IMG/VR virus record: IMGVR_UViG_3300024503_000485
Span: 155,445 to 219,444 of that record
Length of the DNA: 64,000 bases
Strand: one strand, 5' to 3'
DNA from: a virus
Below, piece after piece: positions 1 through 10,318 of the stretch (position 1 is the first letter of the stretch; every line of letters begins with the position of its first letter). Both the position numbers and the translations under genes were made by a program. Below the pieces are notes generated by a model. It did no database searches and was not told the DNA's origin. It was given only the letters and a program-made list of their open reading frames with translations.

Positions 1-2
1 CA

Positions 3-3000
3 TTACATAATGTTGGATCGTTAGAACATAAAGTTTCTTACAAGAACGATAACCTTCCTGCGTATCAAAAATATCTTGAAGAAATTAAACCATACAAAAC
101 TTCTATTAGAGAATATACAAGTCGTTATGTAAATCAAGAATCAACAAATACAGATATTTTAGATTTTGATTTACCTCCCGTATATTCCACACGCGATAAT
201 AAAATTGTTCCAGTGAATAATGGATACAATTTATTTGATCAGTATCCATGGAAGTGGTGGTATGACAACAAAGGATTCTCAGTAGTATCTATTGAAGTTT
301 CATATGCAGGTGCAGATTATACATCTGTTCCTACCGTTCTTATTGAGGGCAACGGAACAGGAGCAAAAGCTAAAGCATATATTTCAAATGGTAAAGTTTC
401 TGGTATCACAATGGTTGATATTGGAGAAGGGTATACTGAAACACCAACAATTACGTTAGTTGGTGGCAACGGTTCGTCTTTATTAAAAGCAAAAGCAATT
501 GCAATTTTAGGTCAAACAAAAGCAAGAACATTTAATCTTGGAATTAAGTTTGACAGAATTTCTAAAGAAGGCATTTATAACGCATTTACGCATTCTCAAA
601 CATTTACTGCATCAGGACGTACTGCGGTTTTTGATTTAGCATTTGCGCCAACAAGAGATAAATCGAAAATTACTATTGTTAAAAACAAACAATTAATATT
701 GAATAATGAATATAGTTTATCATTGTTCAAAACATCTACCGATGATTATAAGATCCTAAAAGGTAGATTGATTTTTGTTGACCCGCCAGCTAAAGATGAT
801 GTTATTACAATAACATATGAAAAGAATGATGAATTGTTAGATGCTGTTAACAGAATTAACAAGTATTATTCACCAACTAGCGGAATGATTGGAAATGAAG
901 TTGGACAATTAATGACCGGTATTGATTTTGGCGGAGTTCAAGTTCAAGGAACAACATTTGATGTAACTGGCGGATGGGACGCTCTTCCGTGGTTTACTGA
1001 TAGCTGGGACAGCGTTGACTCTAACGACGATTATTATGTAATTGTTGACGGTAGTACCTCTGGGATTGAACTACCAGAAGCTCCTGTAGAAAATCAAATA
1101 ATTACAATTTATCTACAAAGAGCAGGAACATCTAAACCGATTAGAATTGACGATCCACACTTTGATCATGCCGGCGACTCGGCATTAGTAACAAATTCTA
1201 ATGCTCTTATGCCAACGTTTGTTGGAGATGGTTCTACAAAAATTGTTTCTATTGAAAATTATTTCCAAACATATGCAGGCGATGTATTAATTTTCCGTCC
1301 TGCAGAAAGCGACGGATCTGTTAATATTACAGATACAAACCTTCTCGATTCTAAGATTAGTGGCGGAACATTAGCATCAATGAGCGGTGCATATTCAACT
1401 GCTACAGGAATGACAGCAGAAGAAATTGTAATTAGCGGTGGCGCATTTAATACGCCAGATCATACACCTGCTCCTGAAGAAAATGTACCGGGACAAATAC
1501 TTGATAGTGTTTCTATTAAGGTGTTCCAAACTACAATCAGTGGTGCTGCAACTATTCAAAATAAAGTTGTTATTTCAGATGGAATTACTTCTCGATATGC
1601 CATTGATTTAACTATAATAGAAGAAGCATCAATATTGGTCTATGTAGATAAAATTTCCTATGTTTCATTTGGAGATAGCACAACCAGTTATAGCATAGAT
1701 TTTACAACCAACGAAATTGTGTTTAATACTCCACCTGCGCTAGGCTCTACAATTGAGATCATTGCAATTGGTCGTGGGGGTATTGCATTATTAGATTTCC
1801 AAGAGTTTGTTGCAGATGGCAATACAAGATTGTTCTTAACAAAAGCAGATTATTCTTTAACACAAAATATTTTAGTAACCGTTGACGGTCATCAAGTCGA
1901 CACAGGATTTACTAATAGTACTATTGTTGCTGAAGATACAGGAACAACTATTGAACCTGGAAAAACAATGGTAGAATTTGGATTAACACCAGATGCAAAT
2001 TCAATTATTAAAATCATTTGTTTGGGTTCAACATCAAATGTTGATAGTTCTGGATTGTCTGTAATTCGTGTTAATAAACAAATTTTAACATATGAGGGAT
2101 CAACACGATCTTTTATGCTAGACAAATTTGTAGATCCATCTAGAAGTTCAGCAATTGCGTCTATGGTTGTTTTGTTAAACAATAAAAAATTAAAAGGCCC
2201 AGATACTTATTATAGAATATACGACGGATCAAATAACGAAGTTGAAGTAGGTGTAGATCCAACATCTGTGGTAACATCAGTTGATGTTAGAGTTTATATT
2301 AATAATATATTACAGCCATTTGTTACGGCATATATCTATGACGGCACTACCGGAACCGTGGTTGTTAATACAGAATATCTAGAATTGCAAGATGTTATTA
2401 GAATAGAAATTATTAATAATGCAGAATATTCTGTTACAGATAACATTTTACAAATTTCTGATTTAGTAACCTTAGTAGACGAAGATCAAATAGAAGTAAC
2501 TTGGTTTAGCGAATATCCAACGTTTGACATTGTTTCTGACGTTCATTCAGGAGGAAAAGTTCAATATCAATTGAATAGAGCCCCATTAGATTCTCATTAT
2601 GTATGGGTTTATAAGAATGGCGAGAGACTAGTTCAAGGAAAAGAATTTGTTGTTTCAACACCAAGGAATGTTGTATATCTGAATATTCCTTCTTTGTTAA
2701 CTGACAAAATTGAAATTATGGAATTTGGTAATAATGTTTATAAAACTCCAAGAGCTTTTGAAATGTATAAAGACATGTTTAACGTAACTCATTATAAGCG
2801 TTATGCTATTAATGATGTTCAGTTATCAAAAGAATTAAATTATTACGATACTACTATTGAAGTTAATGATGCTTCGGCTCTTGACGAACCTAATATGTCT
2901 AAAAATATTCCTGGAGTGGTAACAATCAACAAAGAACGCATCGAGTTCTTAACTAAATCCGGAAACGTGTTAGGACAATTAAGAAGAGGAACGTTAGGAT

Positions 3001-3518
3001 CTTCAATCGGTCAAACTTATCCTGCAGGAACCCCAGTAATCAGTGCAGGTGTTGATGACATTATTCCTTATATTGATTCTCAAGAAAAAGAAGAGTTTGT
3101 TAGCGACGGAAGTACATTGTTGATTGGACCATTATCTTTTGTTCCAACAAAATCAACAAGATCTAGCTTTACCAGAAAAACAATTCCAGAAGATTTTGGA
3201 GCCTGCGATCAAGTAGAAATATTTGTTGCAGGCAAAAGATTAAGAAAAGATCAGTTATCTGTTTATAACGAATCTTTAGGATCAGTAAGTCCATCGGCAG
3301 ATGAAATTTTAGAAGCAGAATTTTCTGTAGACGGAGCAACACCTTATATAAGATTAACTAAGCCAGCAACTGAAGGTACACGAATTTTAATAATTAGAAA
3401 AGTTGGTAGATTATGGTACGAGAGAGCTGAAACTACAGCAAGTAGAGGTATTACGCTGCTTGATAACAATACAGCTATTGCTCGTTTCATTGATCAAAAG
3501 CCAACGGAATTGCCATAA
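3..3518 (+). CDS. Large virion structural protein (5' end outside window)
   Basis: The reading frame is open from base 3, so the start codon lies left of the window; the first possible internal start (GTG at 213) is only a valine codon within the frame. At least 1171 residues are visible. The protein is rich in beta-forming, Gly/Asn/Thr-rich sequence with repeated 'VYVNG / ITYE' style strands, as in large tail or baseplate-associated proteins of marine T4-like phages. Near the C-terminus is a segment around 'TINKERIEFL...LRRGTLGS' that looks like a conserved phage structural module. It is followed directly by other adhesion genes on the same strand. The exact virion position is not known. Structural assignment is inferred from composition and context, not from a recognised domain. 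Confidence 0.6.
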   Translation, partial: LHNVGSLEHKVSYKNDNLPAYQKYLEEIKPYKTSIREYTSRYVNQESTNTDILDFDLPPVYSTRDNKIVPVNNGYNLFDQYPWKWWYDNKGFSVVSIEVSYAGADYTSVPTVLIEGNGTGAKAKAYISNGKVSGITMVDIGEGYTETPTITLVGGNGSSLLKAKAIAILGQTKARTFNLGIKFDRISKEGIYNAFTHSQTFTASGRTAVFDLAFAPTRDKSKITIVKNKQLILNNEYSLSLFKTSTDDYKILKGRLIFVDPPAKDDVITITYEKNDELLDAVNRINKYYSPTSGMIGNEVGQLMTGIDFGGVQVQGTTFDVTGGWDALPWFTDSWDSVDSNDDYYVIVDGSTSGIELPEAPVENQIITIYLQRAGTSKPIRIDDPHFDHAGDSALVTNSNALMPTFVGDGSTKIVSIENYFQTYAGDVLIFRPAESDGSVNITDTNLLDSKISGGTLASMSGAYSTATGMTAEEIVISGGAFNTPDHTPAPEENVPGQILDSVSIKVFQTTISGAATIQNKVVISDGITSRYAIDLTIIEEASILVYVDKISYVSFGDSTTSYSIDFTTNEIVFNTPPALGSTIEIIAIGRGGIALLDFQEFVADGNTRLFLTKADYSLTQNILVTVDGHQVDTGFTNSTIVAEDTGTTIEPGKTMVEFGLTPDANSIIKIICLGSTSNVDSSGLSVIRVNKQILTYEGSTRSFMLDKFVDPSRSSAIASMVVLLNNKKLKGPDTYYRIYDGSNNEVEVGVDPTSVVTSVDVRVYINNILQPFVTAYIYDGTTGTVVVNTEYLELQDVIRIEIINNAEYSVTDNILQISDLVTLVDEDQIEVTWFSEYPTFDIVSDVHSGGKVQYQLNRAPLDSHYVWVYKNGERLVQGKEFVVSTPRNVVYLNIPSLLTDKIEIMEFGNNVYKTPRAFEMYKDMFNVTHYKRYAINDVQLSKELNYYDTTIEVNDASALDEPNMSKNIPGVVTINKERIEFLTKSGNVLGQLRRGTLGSSIGQTYPAGTPVISAGVDDIIPYIDSQEKEEFVSDGSTLLIGPLSFVPTKSTRSSFTRKTIPEDFGACDQVEIFVAGKRLRKDQLSVYNESLGSVSPSADEILEAEFSVDGATPYIRLTKPATEGTRILIIRKVGRLWYERAETTASRGITLLDNNTAIARFIDQKPTELP

Positions 3519-3524
3519 TAAATA
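3517..3524 (+). promoter_or_regulatory. T4-late-like promoter element AATAAATA
   Basis: The octamer AATAAATA matches the NATAAATA form of the T4 late promoter (TATAAATA). It overlaps the stop codon of the upstream structural gene. The predicted transcription start is near 3530, just before the start codon chosen for the next gene. AT-rich sequence makes single hits weak; it is supported by recurrence at other gene junctions. Confidence 0.4.
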
Positions 3525-3549
3525 ACATATGGAGATAAAAGAGTCTAAA

Positions 3550-4197
3550 ATGCCACAAGATCAAAACACAAATAGCAAGGTAACCGAACAAAAACCCAAC
3601 GAAACGGGCGGGTTTCACTTCGAAGGTCATATTAAAATATTTGATCCGCAGACCAAAGAGGTTTTTGTGGATAAGAGAAACGCCATTCACTATGAAAATA
3701 TGTCAGTAGCAATGGTAAACAGCCTTTCAAATCAAGGGCTAGGAACAATATATCAAATGGCTTTTGGAACAGGAGGAACAATTGTTGATCCTACAGGGCT
3801 TATTTCGTATTTGACCCCAAATACCGTTGGTGTTAATTCTAGCTTGTATAATCAAACTTATCAGAAAATTGTTGACCAAAACGCTTCTGAAAACACCGAC
3901 CCTGTTCGAAATAAAATGGAAATTCGACATGTAAGCGGAGCAACATATTCAGATATTGTTGTTAGTTGTTTACTTGATTACGGAGAGCCCGACGGTCAAG
4001 AAGCATTTGATAATAGTCAAGATATGAGCGGAAATTTTGTGTTTGACGAGCTTGGGCTAAAAAGTTATGATCCAAACGGTAACGGAAAACTATTAACTCA
4101 TGTAATTTTCCACCCAGTGCAAAAATCATTGAATAGATTATTGCAAGTTGATTATACAATTCGAGTTCAAAGTTTAACTGGATATAATGAGGTTTAA
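3550..4197 (+). CDS. Putative virion structural protein
   Basis: A 215-aa protein from the ATG at 3550. An in-frame ATG at 3529 lies next to the predicted late transcription start and has no ribosome site, whereas 3550 has GAG a few bases upstream. No domain was recognised. The region around 'GHIKIFDPQTKEVFVDKRN' followed by a glycine-rich beta-type segment suggests a tail or fibre-associated protein. It sits between the giant structural protein and the first fibre paralog, with 2 bp to the next gene. Function is inferred from position only. Confidence 0.55.
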   Translation: MPQDQNTNSKVTEQKPNETGGFHFEGHIKIFDPQTKEVFVDKRNAIHYENMSVAMVNSLSNQGLGTIYQMAFGTGGTIVDPTGLISYLTPNTVGVNSSLYNQTYQKIVDQNASENTDPVRNKMEIRHVSGATYSDIVVSCLLDYGEPDGQEAFDNSQDMSGNFVFDELGLKSYDPNGNGKLLTHVIFHPVQKSLNRLLQVDYTIRVQSLTGYNEV

Positions 4198-4199
4198 TC

Positions 4200-6287
4200 A
4201 TGCCGTATAGCGTAAATTACACAGATAAAAATACAAAATCGCCAATTACGGTATATGACAATACTTCAAGTACCGATACAACATTAACATTTCCCGGACG
4301 AAATGTTACAGGCTACGGCCAGATTATTGCAGAAAATTTTCTCCACCTATTAGAAAATTTTGCTAGCCCCACCGAACCAGTTAATCCAGTTGAAGGGCAA
4401 TTGTGGTATGAAAGTGAAACTGGTACACTGATGATCTTTGACAACACCAGTTGGAAAGCAGCAGGCAGTATTCAGAAAAGCCCAACACAACCATCTGTTA
4501 GTGCAGACAAGGTTGGAGAGATCTGGGTCGACACCGTTAAACAACAATTATATGTTTGGTCAGGTGAAACATGGGTGTTGGTTGGTCCTCAATTCAGTAC
4601 AACTAGCGGTTTAAGAACTGGACCAATTGTTGACATTATTGACGACTCGGACAACACAGCTCGTAAAATTATTAAATTTTTAGTAGATGAAACGCCAATT
4701 GCTATTATTAGCGAAGATAGTTTTACTCCTAAAATTAGTATTCCTGGTTTTATCGATATTAAATCAGGAATTAATTTAACAACCGTTGCATCGGGCGACG
4801 GTAATTATGCTCCAAAATTGTACGGAACTGCTCAAGCAGCAGATGCATTGATTGTTAATGATGTAGAAGTTGTTGCTTCAAAGTTTTTAAGATCTGATAT
4901 TACTAATACAACTGAATATGGAATTAACGTTAAAAGTAATAGCGGTATTACATTAGGAGTTGACAGCGGATTTAGAATTTCATCTTCTGCAACATCGGCA
5001 AAAATTTATAATGCCAATCCTGGAAGTAGTATTGATTTACAAGTTAATAGAAACGGTAGTCAATCAACAATTTTAAGAGTTATTGATAATAAGATTGGTA
5101 TTAATATTGAAACTCCTCAGCGTGAACTTGACGTAGGTGGCGATATTGGTGTTAGCGGTGATGTTATTATCACAAGCACAGATCCAAGTACAAATTTTAA
5201 TAACGGATCTTTGAGAACAGCAGGCGGAGCCGCAGTTACAAAAAATTTAATTGTTGGAACAGAATTAGAAGTTGGCGGAACAACTACTATTAAAAATCTT
5301 CTTCCAAAGACAACTGAAACATATAGTTTAGGTGCAGATCCTACAACCGGCGGAAAACGTTGGGATACGGTTTACGCTAAAACTATCAAAGCAGATTTCT
5401 TAAAGGGTGTGTTAGACGGTGACGTTGCAGGTAATGCTAGAACAGCCACTAATTTAAGAACGGTTACTAGTTTTCAAATTAAAGGCGACGTAACATCTCA
5501 GGTTATTAATTTTGACGGTTCTGTTGGCGGAAGTATTAAAGAGTTTACAACAACATTAACTTCAAACATTATTGAAGGAAAAGAATTTCCTTTTCCAAAT
5601 GTATCAAAATCAGACGATTTGGTTTTAGTTTTTAGATCTGGTACAGGTCTAATAAAAGAATCAAGGGATGTATTTGTTGGTGACCTTGGAATTCCAATTG
5701 GCGGAATTTTACCGTACGCAGGCATCGATATTCCAGACGGATTTTTATTATGTGACGGATCAGAGGTTGAAAAATCAAAATATAGTAAACTATACGATGC
5801 TATTGGTAACACATATGGTTTGCCAACTAGGGGTGTAAACACTTTTGTATTGCCGGATCTACGTGGTAGATTCCCCCTAGGTCGAGATAATATGGATAAT
5901 TATGGCACCGTTCCTGAAGAAAACGGCGGCTTCATTGACGCAGGTGGCGGCAACATTGATCGTGTTGCAGGTACAGAAGCAGATACATTAGGTGCCGGTG
6001 CAGGAGATGCTGAAAGCGTATTAGAAGTTAGAAATCTGCCTGAACATGAACATAATTTAAAACCGCCTGGAGTTGATAGACAATTTGCTGTTGTTAGAGT
6101 TGATTCGGCGGTCGTTCCGGGAACTTCTCCTGGTTCAGGACTAGGACCAACAGCAGCTGGTCAAGCTCAGTATCTTAATACATCCGGAGGTATCAAAACA
6201 AGTGCTACTTTAGCAACCCCGTTTAGTATTATGAATCCGTTCTTGACTATTAACTATATCATAAGATCTGGTCCACCAGCATTCTAA
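4200..6287 (+). CDS. Tail fibre protein with phage tail collar domain
   Basis: A 695-aa protein and the first of four consecutive paralogs sharing a ~130-residue N-terminal module. The module contains 'GYGQ..NENF..LLENFA' and two tandem copies of a 'G.LWY...LY.Y.G..W' unit, probably for attachment to the baseplate or a neighbouring fibre. Around residues 495-560 is a phage tail collar motif: 'GGILPYAG..IPDGFLLCDG' followed by 'LPDLRGRFPLG'. Collar domains occur in short and long tail fibres (T4 gp12 type). The middle is beta-rich repeat sequence with 'LDVGGDIGVSGDV' style fibre repeats. The role in receptor binding is inferred. Confidence 0.85.
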   Translation: MPYSVNYTDKNTKSPITVYDNTSSTDTTLTFPGRNVTGYGQIIAENFLHLLENFASPTEPVNPVEGQLWYESETGTLMIFDNTSWKAAGSIQKSPTQPSVSADKVGEIWVDTVKQQLYVWSGETWVLVGPQFSTTSGLRTGPIVDIIDDSDNTARKIIKFLVDETPIAIISEDSFTPKISIPGFIDIKSGINLTTVASGDGNYAPKLYGTAQAADALIVNDVEVVASKFLRSDITNTTEYGINVKSNSGITLGVDSGFRISSSATSAKIYNANPGSSIDLQVNRNGSQSTILRVIDNKIGINIETPQRELDVGGDIGVSGDVIITSTDPSTNFNNGSLRTAGGAAVTKNLIVGTELEVGGTTTIKNLLPKTTETYSLGADPTTGGKRWDTVYAKTIKADFLKGVLDGDVAGNARTATNLRTVTSFQIKGDVTSQVINFDGSVGGSIKEFTTTLTSNIIEGKEFPFPNVSKSDDLVLVFRSGTGLIKESRDVFVGDLGIPIGGILPYAGIDIPDGFLLCDGSEVEKSKYSKLYDAIGNTYGLPTRGVNTFVLPDLRGRFPLGRDNMDNYGTVPEENGGFIDAGGGNIDRVAGTEADTLGAGAGDAESVLEVRNLPEHEHNLKPPGVDRQFAVVRVDSAVVPGTSPGSGLGPTAAGQAQYLNTSGGIKTSATLATPFSIMNPFLTINYIIRSGPPAF

Positions 6288-6302
6288 TATTGGAAATAAG
6301 AC

Positions 6303-8132
6303 ATGTCATACACAATAAACAAAACTGATGGAAGTATTTTAGCAACGGTTGCCGACGGTCAAGTCGATCAACTATCTTCTGATATTACATTAATTGGAAA
6401 AAACTACAGCGGATTTGGCGAAGCATTAAACGAAAACTTTGTTAAGATGCTAGAAAATTTTGCTGATACAGGTGAACCAGAAAGACCTATCCGAGGACAA
6501 ATATGGTTTGATGTAAGCGAATTAAAATTAAAAGTTTACAACGGGACTCAATTTCAACCAGTAAGTTCGGCAACAATATCAAACACACAACCTTCAACAT
6601 TAGGTACAGGCGATTTATGGTTTAATGACACTGACAAACAATTATTTTTCTATGATGGAACAAATACAATATTGTTAGGACCGTCATACTCTCAAAGTCA
6701 AGGTCTTAGCGGACTTAAAGTAGCAAGTATACTTGATTCATTAAATCAAACTCGTGTTATAACATATCTATACACCAACGGTGTGTTGTTAGGAATATTT
6801 TCAAAAGATAGTTTTACTCCTAAAATTGCTATTCCGGGGTTTTCCGGAGACATTGGTCCAGGATTTAATGCTGGTACATTAACAAATTTAAAATTTAATG
6901 TTACATCTAGTAACGCCGATAAACTTGGAAACCAACCAGCTTCGAAATATTTAAGACAAGATACTGATAACATTATTGACGGACAATTAACAATTACCTC
7001 AAATAGAGGTTTGTTAGTTGGTGATGCACAGCAAGGACAATTTGTTGTTGTAGATGGTGATGTTGAGTTTCGTAACGATGCAGAAAATAAAAACATTTCT
7101 GTAAAAGTAAAACGAGGTGCTGCGGTTGATAGTGTTTTATCTGTAGACACAATTAATCAAACACTAAACATTTATAAAGATAATCCCGGCAGTGAAACAT
7201 TCATTGGTGGAAATTTAGTAGTTGCTGGCGATTTTACAATTCAAGGCGATACTACAACAATTAATACTTCAACAATTAATGTTGAAGATAAAAATATTGA
7301 ATTAGCAAAAACAGATACTCCAACAGACGCTTATGCAGATGGCGGCGGTATTATTTTAAAAGGCGCTAGCGATCATGAATTTTTATGGACACAGGCAAGC
7401 ACAGCATGGAATAGTACCGAACATATAAATTTAGCCACAGGAAAAGCATTTAAGATTAACGGTGTTGAAGTTATTACAGCAACATCATTAGGTCCTGGAA
7501 TTACTAGTATCCCTGGTGTTACATCTTTTGGTACACAAACTTTATTAACGGTTGGTCCAGAACTTCCGCCTGGTTCAGGTAATCCTCCAACACCTTACCT
7601 ACGCCTTGAAGATAATAGAATTGCAACCGTTCAGACTAATCAGGATCTTGAATTAGCCCCAGACGGAACAGGAAATGTTAGTTTAATTAACTATCCTAGA
7701 ATTACAGGATTGAACGATCCTATCGATCAACAAGATGCAGCAACAAAAGAATATGTTGATAATACAATAGAAACAAGAAGTTTAGTTTTTAGCATGGATA
7801 TTTCAGATGCTATTTCTAATTCTGGTATTGCAGCATACTTAACGTTAGTTGCGCCACCGGCAGATTTTAGAGACGGCACGGTAGCACGAATTTTATGTAC
7901 ATCGTTATCAAACGGTTCATCAAGTTTAAACATTAATACATACTTAAATTCACTTCCAACAACTGAATTTATTACACCAGATGCTCCAAGTTCTTTAGTT
8001 CCAGGCGGAACAGCGTTTGGAGTTACAGGCGTTTCTTTTTCAACAGCAACGGTTCCTGCTCCTGTAGTGTCGGTATTTAGAATTGTAAAAACATTCCAGC
8101 TAGTTGCTGGCAACTGGACGTTTGTATCATAA
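6303..8132 (+). CDS. Tail fibre paralog 2
   Basis: A 609-aa protein. Its N-terminal ~130 residues match the module of the neighbouring fibre genes ('GKNYSGFGE', 'RGQIWFD', 'GDLWFN..DKQLFFYDG'). A central segment near 'TINTSTINVEDKNIELAK' is typical of marine phage fibre shafts, and the C-terminus diverges from the other three copies. It has no collar domain and no C-terminal 'ADLAE' domain. GGAA before ATG 6303 is a plausible ribosome site. It is likely a fibre or adhesin subunit; the receptor is unknown. Confidence 0.75.
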   Translation: MSYTINKTDGSILATVADGQVDQLSSDITLIGKNYSGFGEALNENFVKMLENFADTGEPERPIRGQIWFDVSELKLKVYNGTQFQPVSSATISNTQPSTLGTGDLWFNDTDKQLFFYDGTNTILLGPSYSQSQGLSGLKVASILDSLNQTRVITYLYTNGVLLGIFSKDSFTPKIAIPGFSGDIGPGFNAGTLTNLKFNVTSSNADKLGNQPASKYLRQDTDNIIDGQLTITSNRGLLVGDAQQGQFVVVDGDVEFRNDAENKNISVKVKRGAAVDSVLSVDTINQTLNIYKDNPGSETFIGGNLVVAGDFTIQGDTTTINTSTINVEDKNIELAKTDTPTDAYADGGGIILKGASDHEFLWTQASTAWNSTEHINLATGKAFKINGVEVITATSLGPGITSIPGVTSFGTQTLLTVGPELPPGSGNPPTPYLRLEDNRIATVQTNQDLELAPDGTGNVSLINYPRITGLNDPIDQQDAATKEYVDNTIETRSLVFSMDISDAISNSGIAAYLTLVAPPADFRDGTVARILCTSLSNGSSSLNINTYLNSLPTTEFITPDAPSSLVPGGTAFGVTGVSFSTATVPAPVVSVFRIVKTFQLVAGNWTFVS

Positions 8133-8152
8133 TGAATAAGGAGCGAAATTAA

Positions 8153-10276
8153 ATGCCATACGTTATAAACCGATACAACGGTACACAATTAGTTGTCTTA
8201 GAAGACGGCACATTAGATACAACAACTAGTTTAGGTTTACTAGGTAGAAATTACTCCGGCTACGGTGAAGTTCAAAATGAAAACTTTCTATTTTTATTAG
8301 AAAATTTTGCAAATGGTGCTGCACCAATTAGACCTCTTAGCGGGCAATTATGGTACAATAGTACAACCAGCACTTTAAACATTTATGATGGTGCATCGTG
8401 GAAGTCGGCTTCAGCCGCTGATGTAAGCACATCAGAACCTCCAACAGGAACAGGTTCTTTTTGGTTCAATCCAGACACAAATCAACTTTTTGTGTATGAC
8501 GGAGCAGAATGGAAATTAGTTGGCCCAGAAGCTGTTGACGGATTCCCTGGCACCAAAATGGAATCTACAACCTTATATGATACAAGTAATTTGGCCCATG
8601 CTGTAATTTTAATGAAAGTAAACAACATTGTTCAAGGTATTGTATCAAAGACATTTTTTACTATTCGTTCGTCAGATTCTATTTCTGGATTTTCAACTAT
8701 AGTTCCAGGATTAAACATTTCTTCTCTAGTAGTTATTAAAGGAAATGTTGAAGGAAATTCAACAACTGCTTCTAGGTTGCAAACATCAAGAACAATTAAT
8801 GGTGTAGTATTTGATGGCGGATCTGATGTAACAATTAAATCTGCAACCACTAACAAATTAATTAAAGGTACATATCTTACAGGTGCCGATTTTGATGGTA
8901 GCGTAACAAGAACATGGGCCGTTGATGCATCGTCAACTAATGATATTGGAAAAGTTGTTGCTAGAGATAGTTCTGGAAACTTCTCAGCAGGAACAATCAC
9001 AGCTAATTTAATAGGAAATGTGGTAGGTAATGTTAGTGTTGCTACCGGATCAAGCTCATTTAATAGAGTAATTGCTAATGAATTTATTGGTGCATCGTTG
9101 TCTGGAAATGCATTTTCAGCCACACAATTAGAAACAACAAGAAAAATTAACGGCGTTAATTTTAACGGTACATCTGATATTACAATAACATCTGCGGCAA
9201 GCACGTTAACCGGTGATACATTAGCATCAAACGTAGTAACTTCATTTTTAACCAGCGTTGGAACATTAAATTCATTAGAAGTTAGTGATGCCGGTATTAC
9301 ACTTGGCAGCAACACTTTAAAATTATATTATGATGCTGATGTTACATTACCAGTAATCTCAGCAACTAGTTACGGTGAATTAGTTTTTAGAGTTAACGAC
9401 ACAAGCGTTCCGTCAGAATTAGCTGAAGTTTCGTTAGTATCCGGACAGGTTGCCGCTGGACTAGGAGCCGATACCAAAGCAATGCTTGCTCCAAGAGTAA
9501 CTGGCGGTGCAAATTTAGGATCTAGTGCTTATAGATATAATAAAGTATATTCAAATTATATTAATGCACCAATAGTTAATACAGAAACAATTAATACAAC
9601 AGCCGAAACAAACAGCGTAACCGTATCAAGTGACCTTATAATTCAAGGCAATTTAGTTGTAAACGGCATTACAACAACAATTAATTCAACTGATGTTATG
9701 GTCCATGACCTAACATTTACGGTTGCAAAAGACGTAGAAAGTCCTATCAATGCAGACGGTGCAGGATTTATAGTTGGTGGAGCAAATGCTAGATTAGTTT
9801 ATAGCGCCACTGGAGATAAGTGGACTATTAATAAACGTTTAGATGCAGGAACTAACGATATTATTACCACTGGATTATTCCAAGGAACAGCTACTTCTGC
9901 TAGATATGCTGACTTAGCTGAAAATTACATTGCTGATGCGGCATACGAACCTGGTACCGTATTAGAATTTGGTGGTTCTGCAGAAGTTAGAATAGCTGAA
10001 GATGCAACTACTCGTGTAGCAGGAGTTGTATCTACAGATCCTGCTTATTTGATGAATTCTCATTGTACTGGGCAATATGTAGTTGCCCTAGCATTACAGG
10101 GTCGAGTTCCGTGTAAAGTACGAGGCAAAATTTCTAAGGGCGATATGCTAATCAGCGGTGGTAGCGGGTATGCAAGACCGTGTACAACCCCGCAAATTGG
10201 TACTATTATTGGTAAAGCCTTAGAAGATTTTGAAGGGATTGAGGGCATTATTGAAGTTGCTGTGGGCAGGATCTAA
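8153..10276 (+). CDS. Tail fibre paralog 3 with C-terminal chaperone-like domain
   Basis: A 707-aa protein with the shared N-terminal module ('GRNYSGYGEVQNENF', 'SGQLWYNS', 'DTNQLFVYDGAEW'). The middle carries repeated 'TRKINGVNFNGTSDITI' units of the kind found in trimeric fibre shafts. The last ~110 residues begin at 'SARYADLAENY' and continue 'EPGTVLEFGG...RVAGVVSTDPAYLMN'. This resembles the intramolecular-chaperone/autoproteolytic (peptidase G2-like) end domains of phage fibres; that resemblance is from memory and tentative. The ribosome site is GGAG, 11 bp before the ATG. Confidence 0.75.
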   Translation: MPYVINRYNGTQLVVLEDGTLDTTTSLGLLGRNYSGYGEVQNENFLFLLENFANGAAPIRPLSGQLWYNSTTSTLNIYDGASWKSASAADVSTSEPPTGTGSFWFNPDTNQLFVYDGAEWKLVGPEAVDGFPGTKMESTTLYDTSNLAHAVILMKVNNIVQGIVSKTFFTIRSSDSISGFSTIVPGLNISSLVVIKGNVEGNSTTASRLQTSRTINGVVFDGGSDVTIKSATTNKLIKGTYLTGADFDGSVTRTWAVDASSTNDIGKVVARDSSGNFSAGTITANLIGNVVGNVSVATGSSSFNRVIANEFIGASLSGNAFSATQLETTRKINGVNFNGTSDITITSAASTLTGDTLASNVVTSFLTSVGTLNSLEVSDAGITLGSNTLKLYYDADVTLPVISATSYGELVFRVNDTSVPSELAEVSLVSGQVAAGLGADTKAMLAPRVTGGANLGSSAYRYNKVYSNYINAPIVNTETINTTAETNSVTVSSDLIIQGNLVVNGITTTINSTDVMVHDLTFTVAKDVESPINADGAGFIVGGANARLVYSATGDKWTINKRLDAGTNDIITTGLFQGTATSARYADLAENYIADAAYEPGTVLEFGGSAEVRIAEDATTRVAGVVSTDPAYLMNSHCTGQYVVALALQGRVPCKVRGKISKGDMLISGGSGYARPCTTPQIGTIIGKALEDFEGIEGIIEVAVGRI

Positions 10277-10287
10277 AAAAGGGTTCA

Positions 10288-10295
10288 GATAAATA
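10288..10295 (+). promoter_or_regulatory. T4-late-like promoter element GATAAATA
   Basis: GATAAATA lies 23 bp upstream of the start at 10319, in a short intergenic gap, with GGAGCAGGG as ribosome site downstream. It has the same octamer and layout as several late-type elements elsewhere in the window. Confidence 0.5.
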
Positions 10296-10318
10296 ATAAT
10301 AGTTTATGGAGCAGGGTA

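Noticed and set aside
213-3518. Gene start at GTG 213
   Set aside because: The frame is open without stop to base 3, and GTG 213 has no ribosome site, so the gene is truncated by the window edge rather than starting there.
8632-9315. Long minus-strand frame (227 codons) in the fibre gene
   Set aside because: It lies wholly inside a fibre gene with clear domain homology; composition is a mirror of beta-rich repeat codons and no ribosome site or neighbours on that strand exist.
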